DNA of 64,000 nt from Chelonoidis abingdonii (lineage: Eukaryota; Chordata; Testudines; Testudinidae). Both the position numbers and the translations under genes were made by a program. Location of the stretch: positions 295,867,618 through 295,931,617 of the forward strand of contig NC_133770.1 of the NCBI RefSeq assembly GCF_003597395.2, read 5' to 3'. The notes under the pieces were generated by a model. The model saw only the letters and a list, made by a program, of their open reading frames with translations. It did no database searches and was not told where the DNA came from. The number at the start of each line of letters is the position of its first letter. Positions within the stretch are counted from its first letter, which is position 1. Of this stretch, positions 20,611 to 33,885 are shown in pieces.

Positions 20611-22394
20611 CAGTGCCCAGCACATCTATGGCACTACAGTAATATAAAGCAAATAAACAGTAATAAATAATAATAATATATTGTGTACAAATTATAAAGA
20701 GTGTGGATTAGAGAAATTAGGTTCTCTTGCAACCCTTCTATTCAGAATACATTATCTTACAAAAAGACAGGCACCTGTTTATATTTTTAATTATTATAAA
20801 TAATATTCTTCTGAAATCAATCCTACTCTTCATTTTATCCAGAAATTATTTGGAGCTCAGGTACAGTGTCTTCCAGGTGTCTCTGCACATTTATAACCAT
20901 CTCATAATGTGCTAAGAGCAGACTTTTAAATACAATATGGATTTATTGTTTTTTAAGGAAAAATTATTTCTTTCTGCCAAAAAAATTGATTATTCTAATT
21001 TTTTTTTCCAGGAAACAAGACGGGATACAGGAATATCTACTCGTCTCTCATTCATCCTAAATCTCTCCCCTCTTTCATGGCAAACCCTCCATCCCATTCT
21101 ACCCAGCCCACATTTCAACATCTCTTCAACCCCCACCAATAATGCCACAATGCCTACTCCCCTCTCTGTGCCTTCTCCCATACTATCCTTATCTATGGAA
21201 TATCTTCCCCATTCCAGTTTACCAGGCCAGCATGTTCTGCTGGTCCAGTGTCTCAGTGTCAATTCTGGTGGCTTATGTTCAGCTGATTTCAGCCTAAGAC
21301 TTTGCAGGCAGACAGATATCACAGGGATGGATGTGGTATTAAAAACCTAAAAGAGTGTTCCACACTGAAGTCCCTCACTCAAGACTTCCTTCTTCTACAA
21401 TGCTCTCAACAAGGAATGTAAGGACTTATTACATTTAAAAACAAGCGCCTAACTGCTCCATCCGCCAAGGTCTCTTAGGCATCCTGTCTCCTCTGTGTCC
21501 ATCACCTAGGGCCAATTCCTGCAAATACTTACTGACACAGAGGCAGATTCTGACTCATACTTAGTAGCACCTTACTCCATAAGTAGTTCCACTGATTTCA
21601 GTGGAAACATTCGTGGACTAAAGGTCCTATTCACTGTGAGCAAAGTTATCACAATCTGACCTGGATGTAGTGCCACTGACTTCAATGGGATTACTCAAGG
21701 TACTATTTGCTATGCAAAAGAGGAAGTGTTTGTAGAAGTGAAATTAGCTCTTTGGGGCAAGGACTGGGTACTTTTTCAGGTTGTACAGTACCAAACACTA
21801 TCAATGTTTAATAAAAAGGTATAACCACAACTGACTCCCATCCAAATGCGATATATTTTCTCAGCATGCCTCTTCCAAAAAAAAACACCCACAAAAACCA
21901 AACATAAATGTGTACACAGTATAAAACAATGCACCAGATGAACACCGAATCTAAACACGAAAAGCCATGCTTACAGTTTCATGCTATATTACACAGCAAT
22001 AAATTATATTGCTCAGAGGTGCTTGTCATTAACACTGCAAAACAGTGAGGAAGAAAAAATAGGGCCACCGAGGTGCATTTTACATTAATTCTACCCATCT
22101 GCAGAGGAACAATTTCCTTTTGCTGATCAGGCACAGCGGCTCATGCATAAACCAAATCCCACCCCCTTCCAACCTCAGAGGCCCACTGGATGCAGCCAGG
22201 GAAGCTGCTCTGGAACCAGCACTGTGTTGCTTTATATCTGTATTAATAGGATGGGGAGATTGGCAAGATTGCTCAATTAATCTAAAGAAAATGTATAATT
22301 TCAGATAAATGAGAGAAGAATATATTTAATGAAATCGGCTCTCGCTTTCCAAGGGCTGTAGGATTACTCTGGGCTATGACATTTGTATTGTTAC
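20611..22394. other. Intronic sequence with old repeat tails
   Basis: 'gtacagtgcccagcacatctatggc' near 20608 and 'ttggggcaaggactgggtac' near 21752 resemble the tail of an ancient amniote repeat that also occurs at 59790-59945 and 60960-61045. The 137-residue plus frame at 20937-21350 shows no domain or splice context. Confidence 0.4.
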
Positions 22395-23700
22395 CTATCA
22401 GCTTTGTGTTCTTGGGGAACCAGGGCGCAGTACCCAGCTTGTCTGACTCACGGAAGACCTTCCCCGTCCCCCAGCCTCTGCTTGAAACAAAGCCAATCAG
22501 AAGAAAGACTTACAAAAAGCAATGAAAAGGCAGTGGGAGACACACCTAGACCACTCCAGACAAGGGTGACAGGATTAAGGAAACTCCCCTACCCTCATTT
22601 GCATCAAAGAGGGGACAGGGAGGCATCTCCATTAGCATTCAGAATGGAGAACAGAGATTCCAAGGCAAGAACCGCACTGAACTCTGGGAACAGAAAAGCA
22701 GGGAAGCAGTGCATGATGGGGGATCTCTGCTCCAGATGGCAATGAACCCGCCTTCACACACCCAGCTCAGCAGTTATCAGACCAATTCTAGCAATAAAAC
22801 CTTTATTGGCATCCAAAATACTGAAGCTGCCTAACTGCATTGTGAGCTCGCTGGAACGAGCACCACCCATAGACAGGGATGATCAGTTCCCATTGTCTAG
22901 CCTGAACAAAACAACTTTAGTATACTCCCTTGAGCCATCAGTTTACCCATACAAAAATCTAGTGCTCTCCCTTGAACCATTGTTCTTTTCCTACAAAAAC
23001 CCCTACCCATGCTCAAGTAAGTGTTCTGACGCCTGGATCCAAAATCTACATCAGTTCCATTGGGCCTTCATCTTCTCCTGACTGTTTGTGCTGGGGGGTT
23101 CTACCTGTCTCCAGCACTCCAGACCCTCAGCTACCACCACCTCCTGGGAACCCCAATGGATTCAAGCTTCACGGAGTGGTGAGAACCCAGCTCTCTCTCT
23201 TTCTCTAGGTATAGCTTTGTGACCCTGACTTGTGTGATCAGTTATAGTTTTCTAAACCTGACTTTTATAATCAAGTTTAAGTTAGATTTAATATCACTGT
23301 TTTGTTTGTTTGGCTCCTCTTGTATGGTTATTACCTGGCAGTAAATAGCATTCACGGTTAAGCCAGTTGCTTCTTTCTCTCTCTCTCTCTCCCCTCTTCG
23401 TGGGTGTTTTTTTGGCTTCCCCATTCGCTCTGCAGCAATGCTCCTCATACATAAACTAAAGATCCCTGTAGCTCCCAAAAATCCTGTGGGCTTTGCTCAT
23501 CAAGTGGGATACTACCAGAACAATTGTAACATGAAAGTGGGGATAGGAACATACTGAACCTGGGGCATATGAGGGTGACAGCTTGGAAGTGCTGCTTGAC
23601 CCAGTCTACTGAGTCCAGGGATATGTAAGGGGTCAGCTTGGGAGTGCTAATTAACCCAGTCCTCTCAGACACGCTCTTTTAATGTGTGTGTGTGTCTGAT
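22395..23700 (+). mobile_element. LTR-like retroelement block
   Basis: A poly(A) signal (gcaataaaacc, near 22791) follows a segment with cctcatttgcatc and cattagcattcagaatgg. Downstream come a pyrimidine-rich stretch and a (CT)n run at 23372-23393. This order resembles an LTR I associate with turtle endogenous retroelements. No termini with matching flanks were found, and no protein domain is present, so the limits are approximate. Confidence 0.45.
23371..23394 (+). repeat. (CT)n microsatellite
   Basis: Pyrimidine dinucleotide run within the LTR-like block. Confidence 0.85.
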
Positions 23701-25599
23701 TCTGGGGCCAAAAGAACCCAACCCTGGGGAACACAGGTCCTGCAGGATAGCTCCATTGAACACAAGTGACACAAGCAGTACAGTGATAGAAGTACAGGAA
23801 ATGTCCAGAAGAGTAACACTAATAAATGAGCATACTCCAAAGTAACGGGCAAACCCGGTAATAGTATTTAGAAATGTTTTCACAGACAAATATAATGTAT
23901 TTTGCTACATCTGAAATACAGTTGTTGCTGATGAATGAGTACATCTTCTTGGTTTTTCCACTGTATTTCTATCCACTAACAATTATACACGCATACAGAG
24001 TGAGAGACAGATACATGAAAATACATGACAAATACAGTCCATCTTTTGGCTTCTCCCATAGTTTCACCTTCAGAACATGTGTGACATTCTGATTAGGCCA
24101 CAGACACTAAGAGCACCCATTTAATCAATGAACCTGCAGCCCTGAAATGCATTATCTCCCCGGTGCATACAGCTAACATAGGAAATCAGCACACATATTA
24201 CTAAACCCTTTCAAGCACAGATATCACAGTTGCATGTTTGATTAGAGCTTGGATATTTCTCTGTGATAATCTCTCCCTCTGTACCCCATCAACAGCATGG
24301 TGCCTAGAGATGTCCTGAATCATTTCAATGGATGCTCCCTGATTTGGGACAAGTGCCAAGCAACACTTTGTCTGGCTTGCATGGAGGCCCAGAACATCAT
24401 TACTGTCATGACCCAACAAGTCATCCTGTGAGTAAGAGCAACAAATTACGCAAACTAGTTTCCCATTGAGTGGACCGATCCCTCTGCAACTCCATTTGGC
24501 AAAGGTTTTTGTTATCCACACAAACCCCACGCAAGTCAAGTCACAGGCCTAGTAGTCATCGTTCAGTACAGTCACTTCCAAGTTTTCTGCTCTCATATTT
24601 TCTTCTCTCTTTTTCCTCTTCTTTCATTCCCTTAAGTAGAAAACTTTTATGGCAAGTGTAATGCTAAAGGCAGCACTATACTGGCAAAACAGATGTTCTT
24701 TTTAAATTGCCCATCTCCCAGGCATAATTGGTTGAGGTTAGACAGATATAAAACAGACAAGAGTAGGAAAAAGGGAACATTTGCCAGCTTATGTGGGAAA
24801 TGAATCCCCAACTAGATTTGGAAATACATTTAATTATTCTTCTAGATTCAGTTAAGTTTCACTTTTTTTTAATGATCCAATTAATATGTTTTGGCCATTA
24901 ATCTAGTTAAAAATAGGTAACCTTTACCCCCGTTATACTGCTTCCTTGTTTTTGGCAGCTTGTTAGTTACTTGGTCACTCAGGCATAGCTAAGGAGGAAA
25001 GTGTGACATTCAAAGAGCTGCTGATGCCACGTTAGAGAACTTGGCTTCTACTTCTATTTGGAAATTATCTTGTCATTACACGCTCTGTTTTCTGAGTATT
25101 TCCCCACCTTCTCCTGTCCCATTACATAGGGCAATTTGCATGAAAACAGGACCTTTGTTACATGGGAGTTCATCTGCTCCTGCTTTGGTCTAGTTCATCA
25201 TAATCAGGCATGGATTATAGACTGATCCAAGGAGTACAACTTCAGTCCCTGGGCTGGGTGCGCACTTAGGTCAACAGAGATGCCAAAGCAAAGGCTAGGG
25301 TCCACCAGCAGAACGATGGGAAAGAGAGAGAGGGGAAGAAGGGACCTAGTGAGGATGGAGGCTCCTGGGTTTGGACTAAAGGTCCTTCTGGGCAAGTACC
25401 TGTAAAACAGCAGAAAGAAAGATACATCTTTGAAAAGGGACAAATTCTGGTGGTTTCAGGCCTTGGTTAGCCTCAGGCTTGGGCTGTGCTACAAAGTTAA
25501 AGTCAATGTCTTACATGATACATGGCTGTTTGTTGTGTTACTGCTAAGTCAAATAAAAGGTAGAAATAGCTCTATAGGTTACAGCTGGCATGGTCTTGT
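23701..25599. other. Intronic sequence, nothing recognised
   Basis: Includes a 112-residue minus-strand frame (24201-24539) without a recognisable domain. I do not call it a gene. No repeats can be named. Confidence 0.45.
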
Positions 25600-25850
25600 C
25601 ACCTAGGAATGAGGGGGAAAAAATCACACCCCCTAGGCAACATAACTATTCCAGCAAAACCACCAGTATAGTCACAGCTATGCTGACAGAAAAGTGTTTC
25701 TGGTGACATAATTCAGGTTGTTTGGGAGCTAATGTAGCTACACCGGCAGAAGAAATCCTTGTGCCAGTTTATGCTGCATCTACACCAGGGGGGCTCTGCT
25801 GGCTTAACGATACCAACCAAGGCTCTAGCGTAGACAAGCGCTTAATCAGC
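25600..25850. mobile_element. Possible DNA-transposon MITE relic
   Basis: 'gctacaccggcagaagaaatccttgtgccagt..gctgcatctacaccagggggg..tctagcgtagacaag' has the arrangement of a CpG-decayed MITE with 'ctacacta' type ends. The boundaries are unclear. Confidence 0.35.
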
Positions 25851-26050
25851 CTCTGTTCAGAATCATCTTCACAGCGGTCAATTATGACGTGACACAGAAA
25901 ATTATGTCTTCTGTTATGGAATAATCAGTGGGCATGGGTGAACTTCTAAGACCCAAATATCCTGAAATCATAGATATTGGAAATGTATGAGAACTAATCA
26001 AAATTATGGAGTCCACTTTCTTCTAGCCAGTGCAGGAGTATTCTCTATAG

Positions 26051-26743
26051 CAAAGGTGGGCAAACTGTGGCCCACAGGCCGCATCCAGCCCATCAAAACT
26101 TTTAATCCAGCCCTCGAGCGCCCTCTGGGGAGCGAGATTGGGGGCGTGCCCCACTCCTGCGCTCCAGCCAGGGAGCAGGGTCAGGGAGTTTCCACATGGC
26201 TCCCAGAAGCAGCAGCATGCCCCTTCTCTGGCTCCTATTCATAGGGTCAGCCAGGGAGCTCCGCACACTGATTCCGTCCCAAGCATCACCCCCCCTTCCC
26301 CGCCGCTCCCACTGGCCGGGAACTGTGGCCAATGGGAGCTGCAGAGAAGGCGTCTGTGGACAGAGCAGCACAGGGAGCGTCTTGGCCAAGTCTCTCCCGT
26401 AGGAGCCAGAGGGGGGACATGTCACTGCTTCTGGGAGCTGCTTGAGATAAGCGTCGCCTGGAGCCTGCATCCCTGACCCCATCCCAGCACCCCAACCCCC
26501 TGCCCCAGCTCTGATCCCCCTCCCACTCTCTGAAATCCTCGGTCCCAGACCCTAGCACCCTTCTGCATCCCAAACCCCTCATCCCCAGCCCCACCCCAGA
26601 GCCCACTCCCCCAGCTGGAGCCCTCATCTCCCCCTGCCCCCCCCACACACACATCAACCCTCAATTTTGTGAGCATTCGTGGCCTGCCATACAATTTCTA
26701 TACCCAGATGTGGCCCTCGGGCAAAAAAGTTTGCCCACCCCTT
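26051..26743. mobile_element. hAT element with 'gtgggcaaact' ends and perfect 8-bp duplication
   Basis: The left end caaaggtgggcaaactgtgg is inverted at the right end (agtttgcccacccctt). CTCTATAG flanks it at 26043-26050 and 26744-26751. The GC-rich 693-bp body produces many overlapping frames that are not genes. Members of this family with the same ends lie at 27598-28490, 52440-53011, 57251-58048 and, truncated, 60500-60776. Confidence 0.92.
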
Positions 26744-27597
26744 CTCTATAGCATGTTTTAATGTGGTTTATGTATACATTTTTTGAAGCTGATGTCCCTG
26801 CTAATAAAGCCTCTAGTCTGTCCTGCCTGAGGACTGGGCCCTGGAATGTGCTCGGTTCCCCAGGTCTGAGAGCCTGGGTTCCCAGACTGTAGCTGGTTTT
26901 ACCCTACCTGAGGGTTGGGCTTTAGACTGTTGGTGCCCTGCCCAGTCTGAGGGCTTGGGCCCCTGGGTCACTCACTGCTCGACCCCGCTGAAGGCACTGA
27001 GCCCCGAGCCTGCTAACTTCCTCCTTGTCTAAGACTGTTATTCCAGGGGTGTGACAGCCAAGAGATGTGGCCACCTTCAGAGATTGATGGCGAGGAATGG
27101 CCACATGCACCTACATGGTTACAGAACTCATATTATAAAGCTCAGTTTTAGGAGCTTCCAGTAACTGTCGACTCCCAGAATTCAATACAATTTTCTCAAC
27201 TTCAAAAAGGGTATTAGTACGACAATGTAAATAAGTGATGCTGAAGAGTGGCCACTATACCTGCCTGTGGGGGTGGGAGAGACAGGGAGAAAGACAAAGA
27301 AAAGGGCAAGTGGGAGTACGTGTGTATAAGAGACTGATACCAAGTTTTCAAACCTGATCCGATAGTAAATGGTGGGATTGTTCTCCAGATTTTCCATATC
27401 TAAATTCAATTAGAAACACAGAGACAGAACACGGATGATTGCCAAATGGAAAGCCAAATGCACAGATAAAGAAAAGCTGGTTTCACACTAATGTTTTAAG
27501 TTCTGTGAAGAAAAAGAATCATATTTCTGTAAAATTCAATTTATTAATTCATATCTTTATAAACAGATAAAAATTGAAACGTCACAAGCAGCTAGAG
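26744..27597. repeat. Partly repetitive stretch with four related 'tgagg..tgggc' units
   Basis: Units resembling cctgaggactgggccc recur near 26827, 26866, 26908 and 26946 at about 40-bp spacing after an AATAAAG signal (26801). The arrangement may be the remains of an LTR 3' part. From 27060 to 27597 nothing is recognised. Confidence 0.35.
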
Positions 27598-28490
27598 CAG
27601 GGGCGGGCAAACTTTTTGGCCCGAGGGCCGCAGCAAGTTTCCAAAATTGTAAGGAGGGCCAGTTAGCGAAGGCGGTGCCTCTCCAAACAGCCAGGCGTGG
27701 CCCGGCCCCTGCCCCCTCTCTGACTCCTACTGCTTCTCGCCTCGACAGCCCCACGTCCAGGACTCCTGCCCCATCCAACTTCCCCTGTTCCCTGACCACT
27801 CCCAGAACCCCCACCCCTGATTGCCTCCTGCCACCTCATCCAATTCCTCCTCTCCTTCCTGACTGCCCTGCCAGGACCCTTGCCCCATCCAACCACTCTT
27901 TCTCCCTGTCCCGACCATTCCCAGAACCTTCCCCGGACTGCCCCCCGTAACCCCATCCAAACCCTCCTCTCCCTCCTGACTGCCCTATCGGGACCCCTGT
28001 CCCATCCAACCACTCCTTCTCCCTGACTGCCTCCAGATTCCCTGCTCCTGACTGGCCCCCGCTGCCCCATTCAACCCTTCCTCTCCTTCCTGACTACCCT
28101 TCCAGGACCCCTGCCCCTATTCAACCCCCCTGTTCCCCGCCCTCTGACCACCCTGACTCCTGTTCACACACTCCCAATCACCATCCTGAACTCCCCTGCC
28201 CTCTATCCAACCCCCCCTGCTCCCTTCCCCCTCACCGCACTGCCTGGAGCACCGGTGGAGCCAGCCATGCCACTGTGCAGCACAGAGCTCAGGGTCAGGC
28301 CAGGCCCTACAGCTGCTCTACCTCAGGAGCTCGCAGCCCCGCTGGCCAGCACATTGCTCTGGCGGTGGAGTGAACTAAGGCTGTGGGGGAGGGGGAACAG
28401 CAGGAAGGGACCAGGGTATAGCCTCCCAGGCCAGGAGCTCAGGGAGCGGGCAGAAGAGTCCCCCGGGCCATATCAGTTTGCCCACCTCTG
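27598..28490. mobile_element. hAT element, same family as 26051-26743
   Basis: It begins caggggcgggcaaacttttt and ends agtttgcccacctctg. The flanks AGCTAGAG (27590-27597) and AGCTAGAT (28491-28498) match at 7 of 8 positions. The 893-bp body is C-rich tandem-like sequence, which explains the overlapping frames. Confidence 0.9.
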
Positions 28491-28499
28491 AGCTAGATG

Positions 28500-28720
28500 A
28501 AGGGACTGGGATTTAGGATTCCTGGACTTACTACCAGATGTGTAAATAATTCACTAAGTAACCACAGATAATTTACTTAACCTCCCTGTGTCTCAATTTA
28601 CTCATCTTTAAAATGGAGAGAATATTAGCATCTGTACTTTCCTCACTGAGGATTTAATTAATGTTCACCTGTACAGCATTTTCAGATCCTTCAATGGATA
28701 AGGGCAAAATGTTATTCACT
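28500..28720 (+). repeat. MIR SINE
   Basis: 'taatttacttaacctccctgtgtctcaatttactcatctttaaaatggagagaatattagc' is the MIR core in plus orientation, followed by a diverged tail. Confidence 0.75.
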
Positions 28721-30460
28721 TTCCACAATATTATTACCAAAAATAAATACCCATTAAAAATGTCAGTGTCCTTTTTAAACCTCTAACTGAGAATTATAAT
28801 TGAAATGCAAACTGACCTTTACATACTGTACTGGCTAAAATGTTGCTAAAATATATAATTCTAGTAGGGACAGCAGGTGAACTCACTACTCTCTGTATTG
28901 CAATTATCTCATTTTCTTCGACTTATAGTCTCAAAATAATGCAGCACATCTGTATTTTCTCACTGCATTCTAGCTGCACATCATCCAAGAGGGTTTTAGG
29001 GGACTATCAGCTCTACAATCTAAATCTTGTCAACCTGCTACTATGACTATCCATTGGGCAAAGAATTGACTTGTTTAGGTCCTCTCCCTTCCCAAGTTGT
29101 CTCATTAACCAGTACTAATCCATGTTCAATTCCATTTGCAGCCTATTCGCTCAGCTGCTTAAGTGTTCCAAATCTTTCTTTAACTTATTGAAGAAAGGGA
29201 CTGCCATTGCTGTCTATGCCCTCTGATGTTGTTATATTGATTACCTTGATATTCTGTACCATGGTCCGAAACACTTATAGCAATAATTCCCGAGCCTCTG
29301 ACATGTACTCAGGCCACTAGACAGTGCCCCTCGCTCTCAGACCACTTGAATCACAATGGGGAAGAATAATGTTGAAGTGGATTGCAAACTGTGAAGACCA
29401 ACAGCTTTGGCTGGAGTCATGAAGATAAGAAAGAGGTTAATGCCCCTGATTTTCTGTGAATGCTTCCTGTTAGAAGACAGACTCCACGTTTTGAAAGTGA
29501 CTTGCTATTTTACACCGAGGAAGATATAATATCACTGCACTTCAGAATAGTCGCACTGCCAACCCCAAGTGATCGGATCAGGCTTCCCCCAAAATCATGA
29601 GACTGTCTTAAAAATCAAGAGATTTAAAAAAAATAAACAAACATTGGCCTCTATTTATTTGCCTTGTAGCTTTTGAGCCTTTAGGTTACACTGTGGTCCA
29701 GCTTTTCTCCACAACCACAAGAGTTTAGAAACTTAGTAGTTTTTTATAAAATAGTTTCAACAGTTAGTAAATTTAGCAAAAAAAAAATATGAAAACCAGT
29801 GCAGAAAAAGGATACAACAAAGCAACACTCTCTTGGAAATTCTAATTTTTTTGTGGTTTGACTTGCCTCAAAAGTTAATATATGCAGATAAATGTGCATA
29901 TACTAACAAGTAACAAGGTTAACCACTAAACAAGTGGCTAACAGACAAGTAAATGCGGTGATTCTAAAAAGGTGCCTTGGCGTCTCTCCTTCTGTCTTCT
30001 TATTTTTTTGTCCAGCATTACGCAGATGTCCTTCACTCTGCTCCTTCCCTACCGCGTATTCTCAAATACTTTTTTGTAGTTTAGTTTTAAGTTACTCATG
30101 TGATGTTGTTTTCACCAATTCTCTTAGGAGACTCCTCTATGGTTTAAAAGACTGCATGTCAGCCTTGACTAAGTTTTGTTTTGCTTAAAATCAACCCATT
30201 ATTCTGCGAGTATAACCTACACCTCCCTTCCCAAATAATTGTTGCCGTTCTTTAGCTAGACAGTGGTTCTCAACATGTAGAGTTTTAAAAGTGGAACATT
30301 TATGGACTCCTTCATTACACAAAGGACTAACTTGTAGGAACCCTAGTATTACTACTAAGCTAGACTGATTTCTTCAACGACGAACCACACAGCACCCGTC
30401 TCACTATTGTACAAAGTATACATTTAAACAAACAAACAAACAAAATGGCTTGCCTAATTA
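28721..30460. other. Intronic sequence, mostly unassigned
   Basis: At about 29550-29640 'ccaaaatcatgagactgtcttaaaaatcaagag' looks like a diverged repeat. Elsewhere nothing is recognised. An (AAAC)n run ends at about 30444. Confidence 0.45.
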
Positions 30461-30646
30461 TCATAGAAGCTCAGGGTTGGAAGGGACCTCAGGAGATCAT
30501 CTTGTTCAACCCCCTGCTCAAAGTAGGACTAATCCCCAGACAGATTTTTGCCCCACATCCCTAAATGGCCCCCTCAAGGATTAAACTCATAACCATGGGT
30601 TTAGCAGGCTAATGTTACTTCAAACCACTGAGCTATCTCTCCCCCG
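30461..30646 (-). repeat. tRNA-derived turtle SINE with CR1-like 3' tail
   Basis: On the minus strand the 5' head has RNA polymerase III promoter boxes: box A tagctcagtgg (plus 30625-30635) and box B region gttatgagtttaatcc (plus 30578-30593), the latter with one change from GTTCRANNC. The 3' tail (ggtcccttccaaccctgagc, ending near 30461) is shared with CR1, so CR1 machinery can mobilise it. This matches the CryI/tortoise Pol III SINE type. A free tRNA gene is excluded by the missing acceptor stem and the SINE tail. Confidence 0.87.
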
Positions 30647-30829
30647 TTGTATCAGCATATGTTCCAGAGAACATTAATTGCTTCCATAGACATGCTCCAA
30701 AAATGCCACAGCCCAACAATCAACATCAAAGGATCAGAAGAAATGCCAGGCTAGTTGAAGGGCAGAAGCTCCTGGCTTTAGGGATGACATAAATCTCGAG
30801 AAATAAAGAAGACTTCACATAGAGTCAAT
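30647..30829. other. Intronic spacer
   Basis: No feature was recognised between the SINE and the CR1 3' end. Confidence 0.5.
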
Positions 30830-30996
30830 GTAAGTATTTCACTGAATATTAGCATTTGAAAAATTCAATAACTCGGACATAGGTTGGGGGTTTTTATAGA
30901 AGTGGATGGGTAGGGTTCTGTGGCCTGCTTTGTGCAGGAGGTCAGACTAGATGATCATATTGGTCCCTTCTGACCTATGAGTCTATGAGTCTATGT
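30830..30996 (+). repeat. CR1 LINE 3' end, plus strand
   Basis: 'aactcggacatag', 'tctgtggcctgctttgtgca' and 'ggaggtcagactagatgatc' lead to the terminal repeat gagtctatgagtctatg, which is the CR1 3' end. Confidence 0.85.
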
Positions 30997-31667
30997 TTGG
31001 ATTAACATGTCAGCCCCTTAAGAACATGACGGCAAAGGGAATGCCCGGCCCTGACAGCAACATATACCGTGTGTGTATACATGAAATATTAAGTAATCGT
31101 CTTCCCACAAGCCCCTTTCCATTCTATCGATGAACTGCATTGTGCAATGTGCCACCATGGGGACCTACAGTTTAAAAGGACCCGAGACATTTCTTTAAAG
31201 AGTTTTTGACCTAGGGATGGTTACAAAAATGTGCCTAAGAATCCAAAGGCTCGTCACTCCAGTTAGCATCTCATAATGCAGCATTTTCCAAGCTTTATGC
31301 CTGTGGACATTCTACATCAGACTACAAAACTATTGTCCATTGCTGGCAATGCCAACAGATGGTGAAAGTCAGCTTGCTCTCTTTCTGTACAGGAGGGCGA
31401 TGGAGAAGCAATTAAAAGTTTTAAAGCCATTTTTCAAAGTGCTGCTGACCTCTTTAGCTTACTGAAATATCGTTTCATGACACGAAGTTATAACTATGTA
31501 AGAAATAAAGCAAAACAACAAAAATATCAGTTTTCTGTTCATGGAAGCAGAAAAGAAGACTTGAATATTATTGAAATGGTGAGATCAGAATGGGTAATAA
31601 ATAAATTAAACAGTCTGAAGAAATAAATAAGAATAAAATAACAATCAATCAATCTACACTACATTTC
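30997..31667. other. Intronic sequence, nothing recognised
   Basis: AT-rich, without repeats or exons that I can support. Confidence 0.5.
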
Positions 31668-31965
31668 ACTACAAGATTTCAAAGTACTTTTACAAAGGTG
31701 GACCAGTATAATCTCTATTTTACACAGAGCAAAAACGAGACTCAGAGAAGTTAAGGCTATCATTTCTAAACTTCAAATAGTAGCTTGATTTTTAGCTATG
31801 CTGGGAACCTGCAAGTTCTACTGAAGCTAGGAATATGTATGTTTTACTTTGAGGAAAGACAACTGGAAGAAAACTGGCCCAAGGTCACACAGCATGTCAG
31901 TGGCTGAAATAGGAACAAGATCCAGTTCTCCCAATCCCCAGTTCTAACTACTGACTCTCAGCTCT
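31668..31965 (-). repeat. MIR SINE, split
   Basis: The first part (tctctattttacacagagca..gactcagagaagttaag, about 31710-31755) and the second part (ggcccaaggtcacacagcat..cagttctcccaatcccc, about 31876-31942) are adjacent in a MIR. The roughly 120 bp between them is an insertion or expansion. Confidence 0.7.
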
Positions 31966-33354
31966 CATCTTTAATTAAGCCACGGAGCTCCTCCCCAGCT
32001 AATTAATCCTAAATTGGGCCTGGGGCAGCTTCCAGGTGCGAACAGGAGCGCTAATTGTTCTCCGGCTTCAATTAACCCTTTCACTGCCAGTGTGGAGGTA
32101 AACACCTCATCACAGTCTCCCCGGCAGGCTGATTTAAAAAAAAAAAAATGGCGGCTGTTTGAAGCCATTTGGGGGTTGGAATGCGAAGAGAAGGCTCAGA
32201 GAAGAGGATTAATGGTCAGAGGACATATGAAGTGGTCAAAGGTGTGCGATAAATTTATTTATCCGAAGCTCCACAGTTTATCACATGCTTCTGCAATTTA
32301 TCATATAGATGTCACATTTCTGGTGTTTTAGGATTCTAAAGGATAAGAGATGTCACATAAATATAAGACAAAATTATTAATGAGGCAAGGGTATTATAGT
32401 TAAATGTAAATGGTGCAGTCTGGTAACCCTGTTTTACTGTCAAACCAATAAGATTTTTCATGTCAGAAGCTGATGGCAGTAGTGATAAATAAAGGACAGA
32501 TAACATTAATCCAGCTGCTTTGAGTTGAACAGAGAAGGTATTAGTTTGAAGGGTTTAACATATTAATGGAATCAAAATGACACTTCAAAATATTTATGGA
32601 AATCTTTTTTTAAGCTTATACAAGAAGAATAACAAACCCCTATAAAAATGTTATTAAAATCCTACTCTCAGTTAAACATGCTGACACTTAAAAGCTTCTG
32701 TCTGATTTACTTAATCTTCTTTCAGGAAATTATGACTCTAAAATACCTTTCTACACTTCACTTTTTTAAAAAAGAATCTGAATTTCTTAGGAATAAAAAA
32801 AAAACATTTTAATGGGGAATATTTTTAAAGCCAAAACCTGAAAGTTATAAAATTTAAAGTTAATATAAAGAATAGTCAGGCTTCCCCCCACAATGATTTG
32901 AAGGTAATATAAAAGCATATCGGGGATAAGCAGTACAGAACACTACAGATCTAGTAATAAGAGCATATGGGGATCAGCCTTTCTAAATGCTGCCGATCTA
33001 GTAAAAAGAAAAAAATGTCCTCCGAGCAAGGGGTGGTTATTTATTTGCATGAGTGCCATTTTCATCCTGTAGCCTATCCTTAAACCTGATAGAAAGAGCT
33101 CCAGGATCTCAATAGTGGAGAGGTGTAGCAAAAGATGGGTTTCTCCTACCTTTTCAACTAGCTTGTTCAAGAGAACGAGGTTGAATACCAGGAGTAAATT
33201 TGCTAGATCTGTACAGTCCAGTGATGTTTTACTGAGTACTGGCCAAACCACTGAATATTTTGGAACTGATGGCATGTGTCCTTCTACAAAGGTGACAGAA
33301 AGCATCTCCATCAAGAAGGGACCCCAGTGATCTCAAGTGTCTTTAACTAATACA
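31966..33354. other. AT-rich intronic sequence, partly possibly conserved
   Basis: A poly(A) run lies at about 32136-32148. The part from 32250 to 32900 is AT-rich and repeat-free. The 123-residue minus frame 32943-33314 lacks domain or splice support. Confidence 0.4.
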
Positions 33355-33885
33355 TTTATAGGTTCTAAAGCCAGAAGGGACCATTGTGATTATGTAGTCT
33401 GACTTCCTGTACAACACAGGCCATAGAACTTCCCCAAAATAATACCTAGAGCATCTCTTCAAGAAAAACATCCAATCTTGATCTAAAAATTATCAGTGAT
33501 AGAGAATCCACCATGACCATGAAATGGTTCCAATGGTTAGTTACTCTCACTGTCAAAAATTTACATCTTATTTTAGATTCGAATTTGTCTGGCTTTAACT
33601 TCCAGTCATTGGATCATGTCATATCTTTCTCTGCTAGAGAGAAGGACTCTTCATTAAAATATGTGCTTCCCATGTAGATAATTATAGACTGTAATCAAGA
33701 CACAGCTTAACCTCCTCTTTGCTGGGCTTTACAGATTGAGCTCCTTGAGTCTATCACTATAAGGCAGGTTTTCTAATCTTTTAATAATTCTTGTGGCCCT
33801 TCTCTGCATCTTCTCCAATTTATCAATATCCATCTTGAATTGCGGACACCAGAACTGGACTCAGAACTCCAGCAGCAGTCATAGA
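33355..33885 (-). repeat. Older CR1 LINE copy, left part
   Basis: It starts gttctaaagccagaagggac and runs through gtctgacttcctgtacaaca to ctggactcagaactccagca. It resumes after the younger CR1 insertion at 34345-34440 (gcaccagtgccaagtacaga..taacctctactcctactcc). Confidence 0.85.

Noticed and set aside
20937..21350. 137-residue plus-strand ORF
   Set aside because: Begins in T-rich sequence, has no domain, and overlaps old repeat scraps.
24201..24539. 112-residue minus-strand ORF
   Set aside because: No recognisable domain, no splice signals, and ordinary composition for non-coding sequence.
30578..30646. tRNA-like sequence with A and B boxes
   Set aside because: It is the head of a SINE: no closed acceptor stem, one B-box change, and a CR1-like tail attached.
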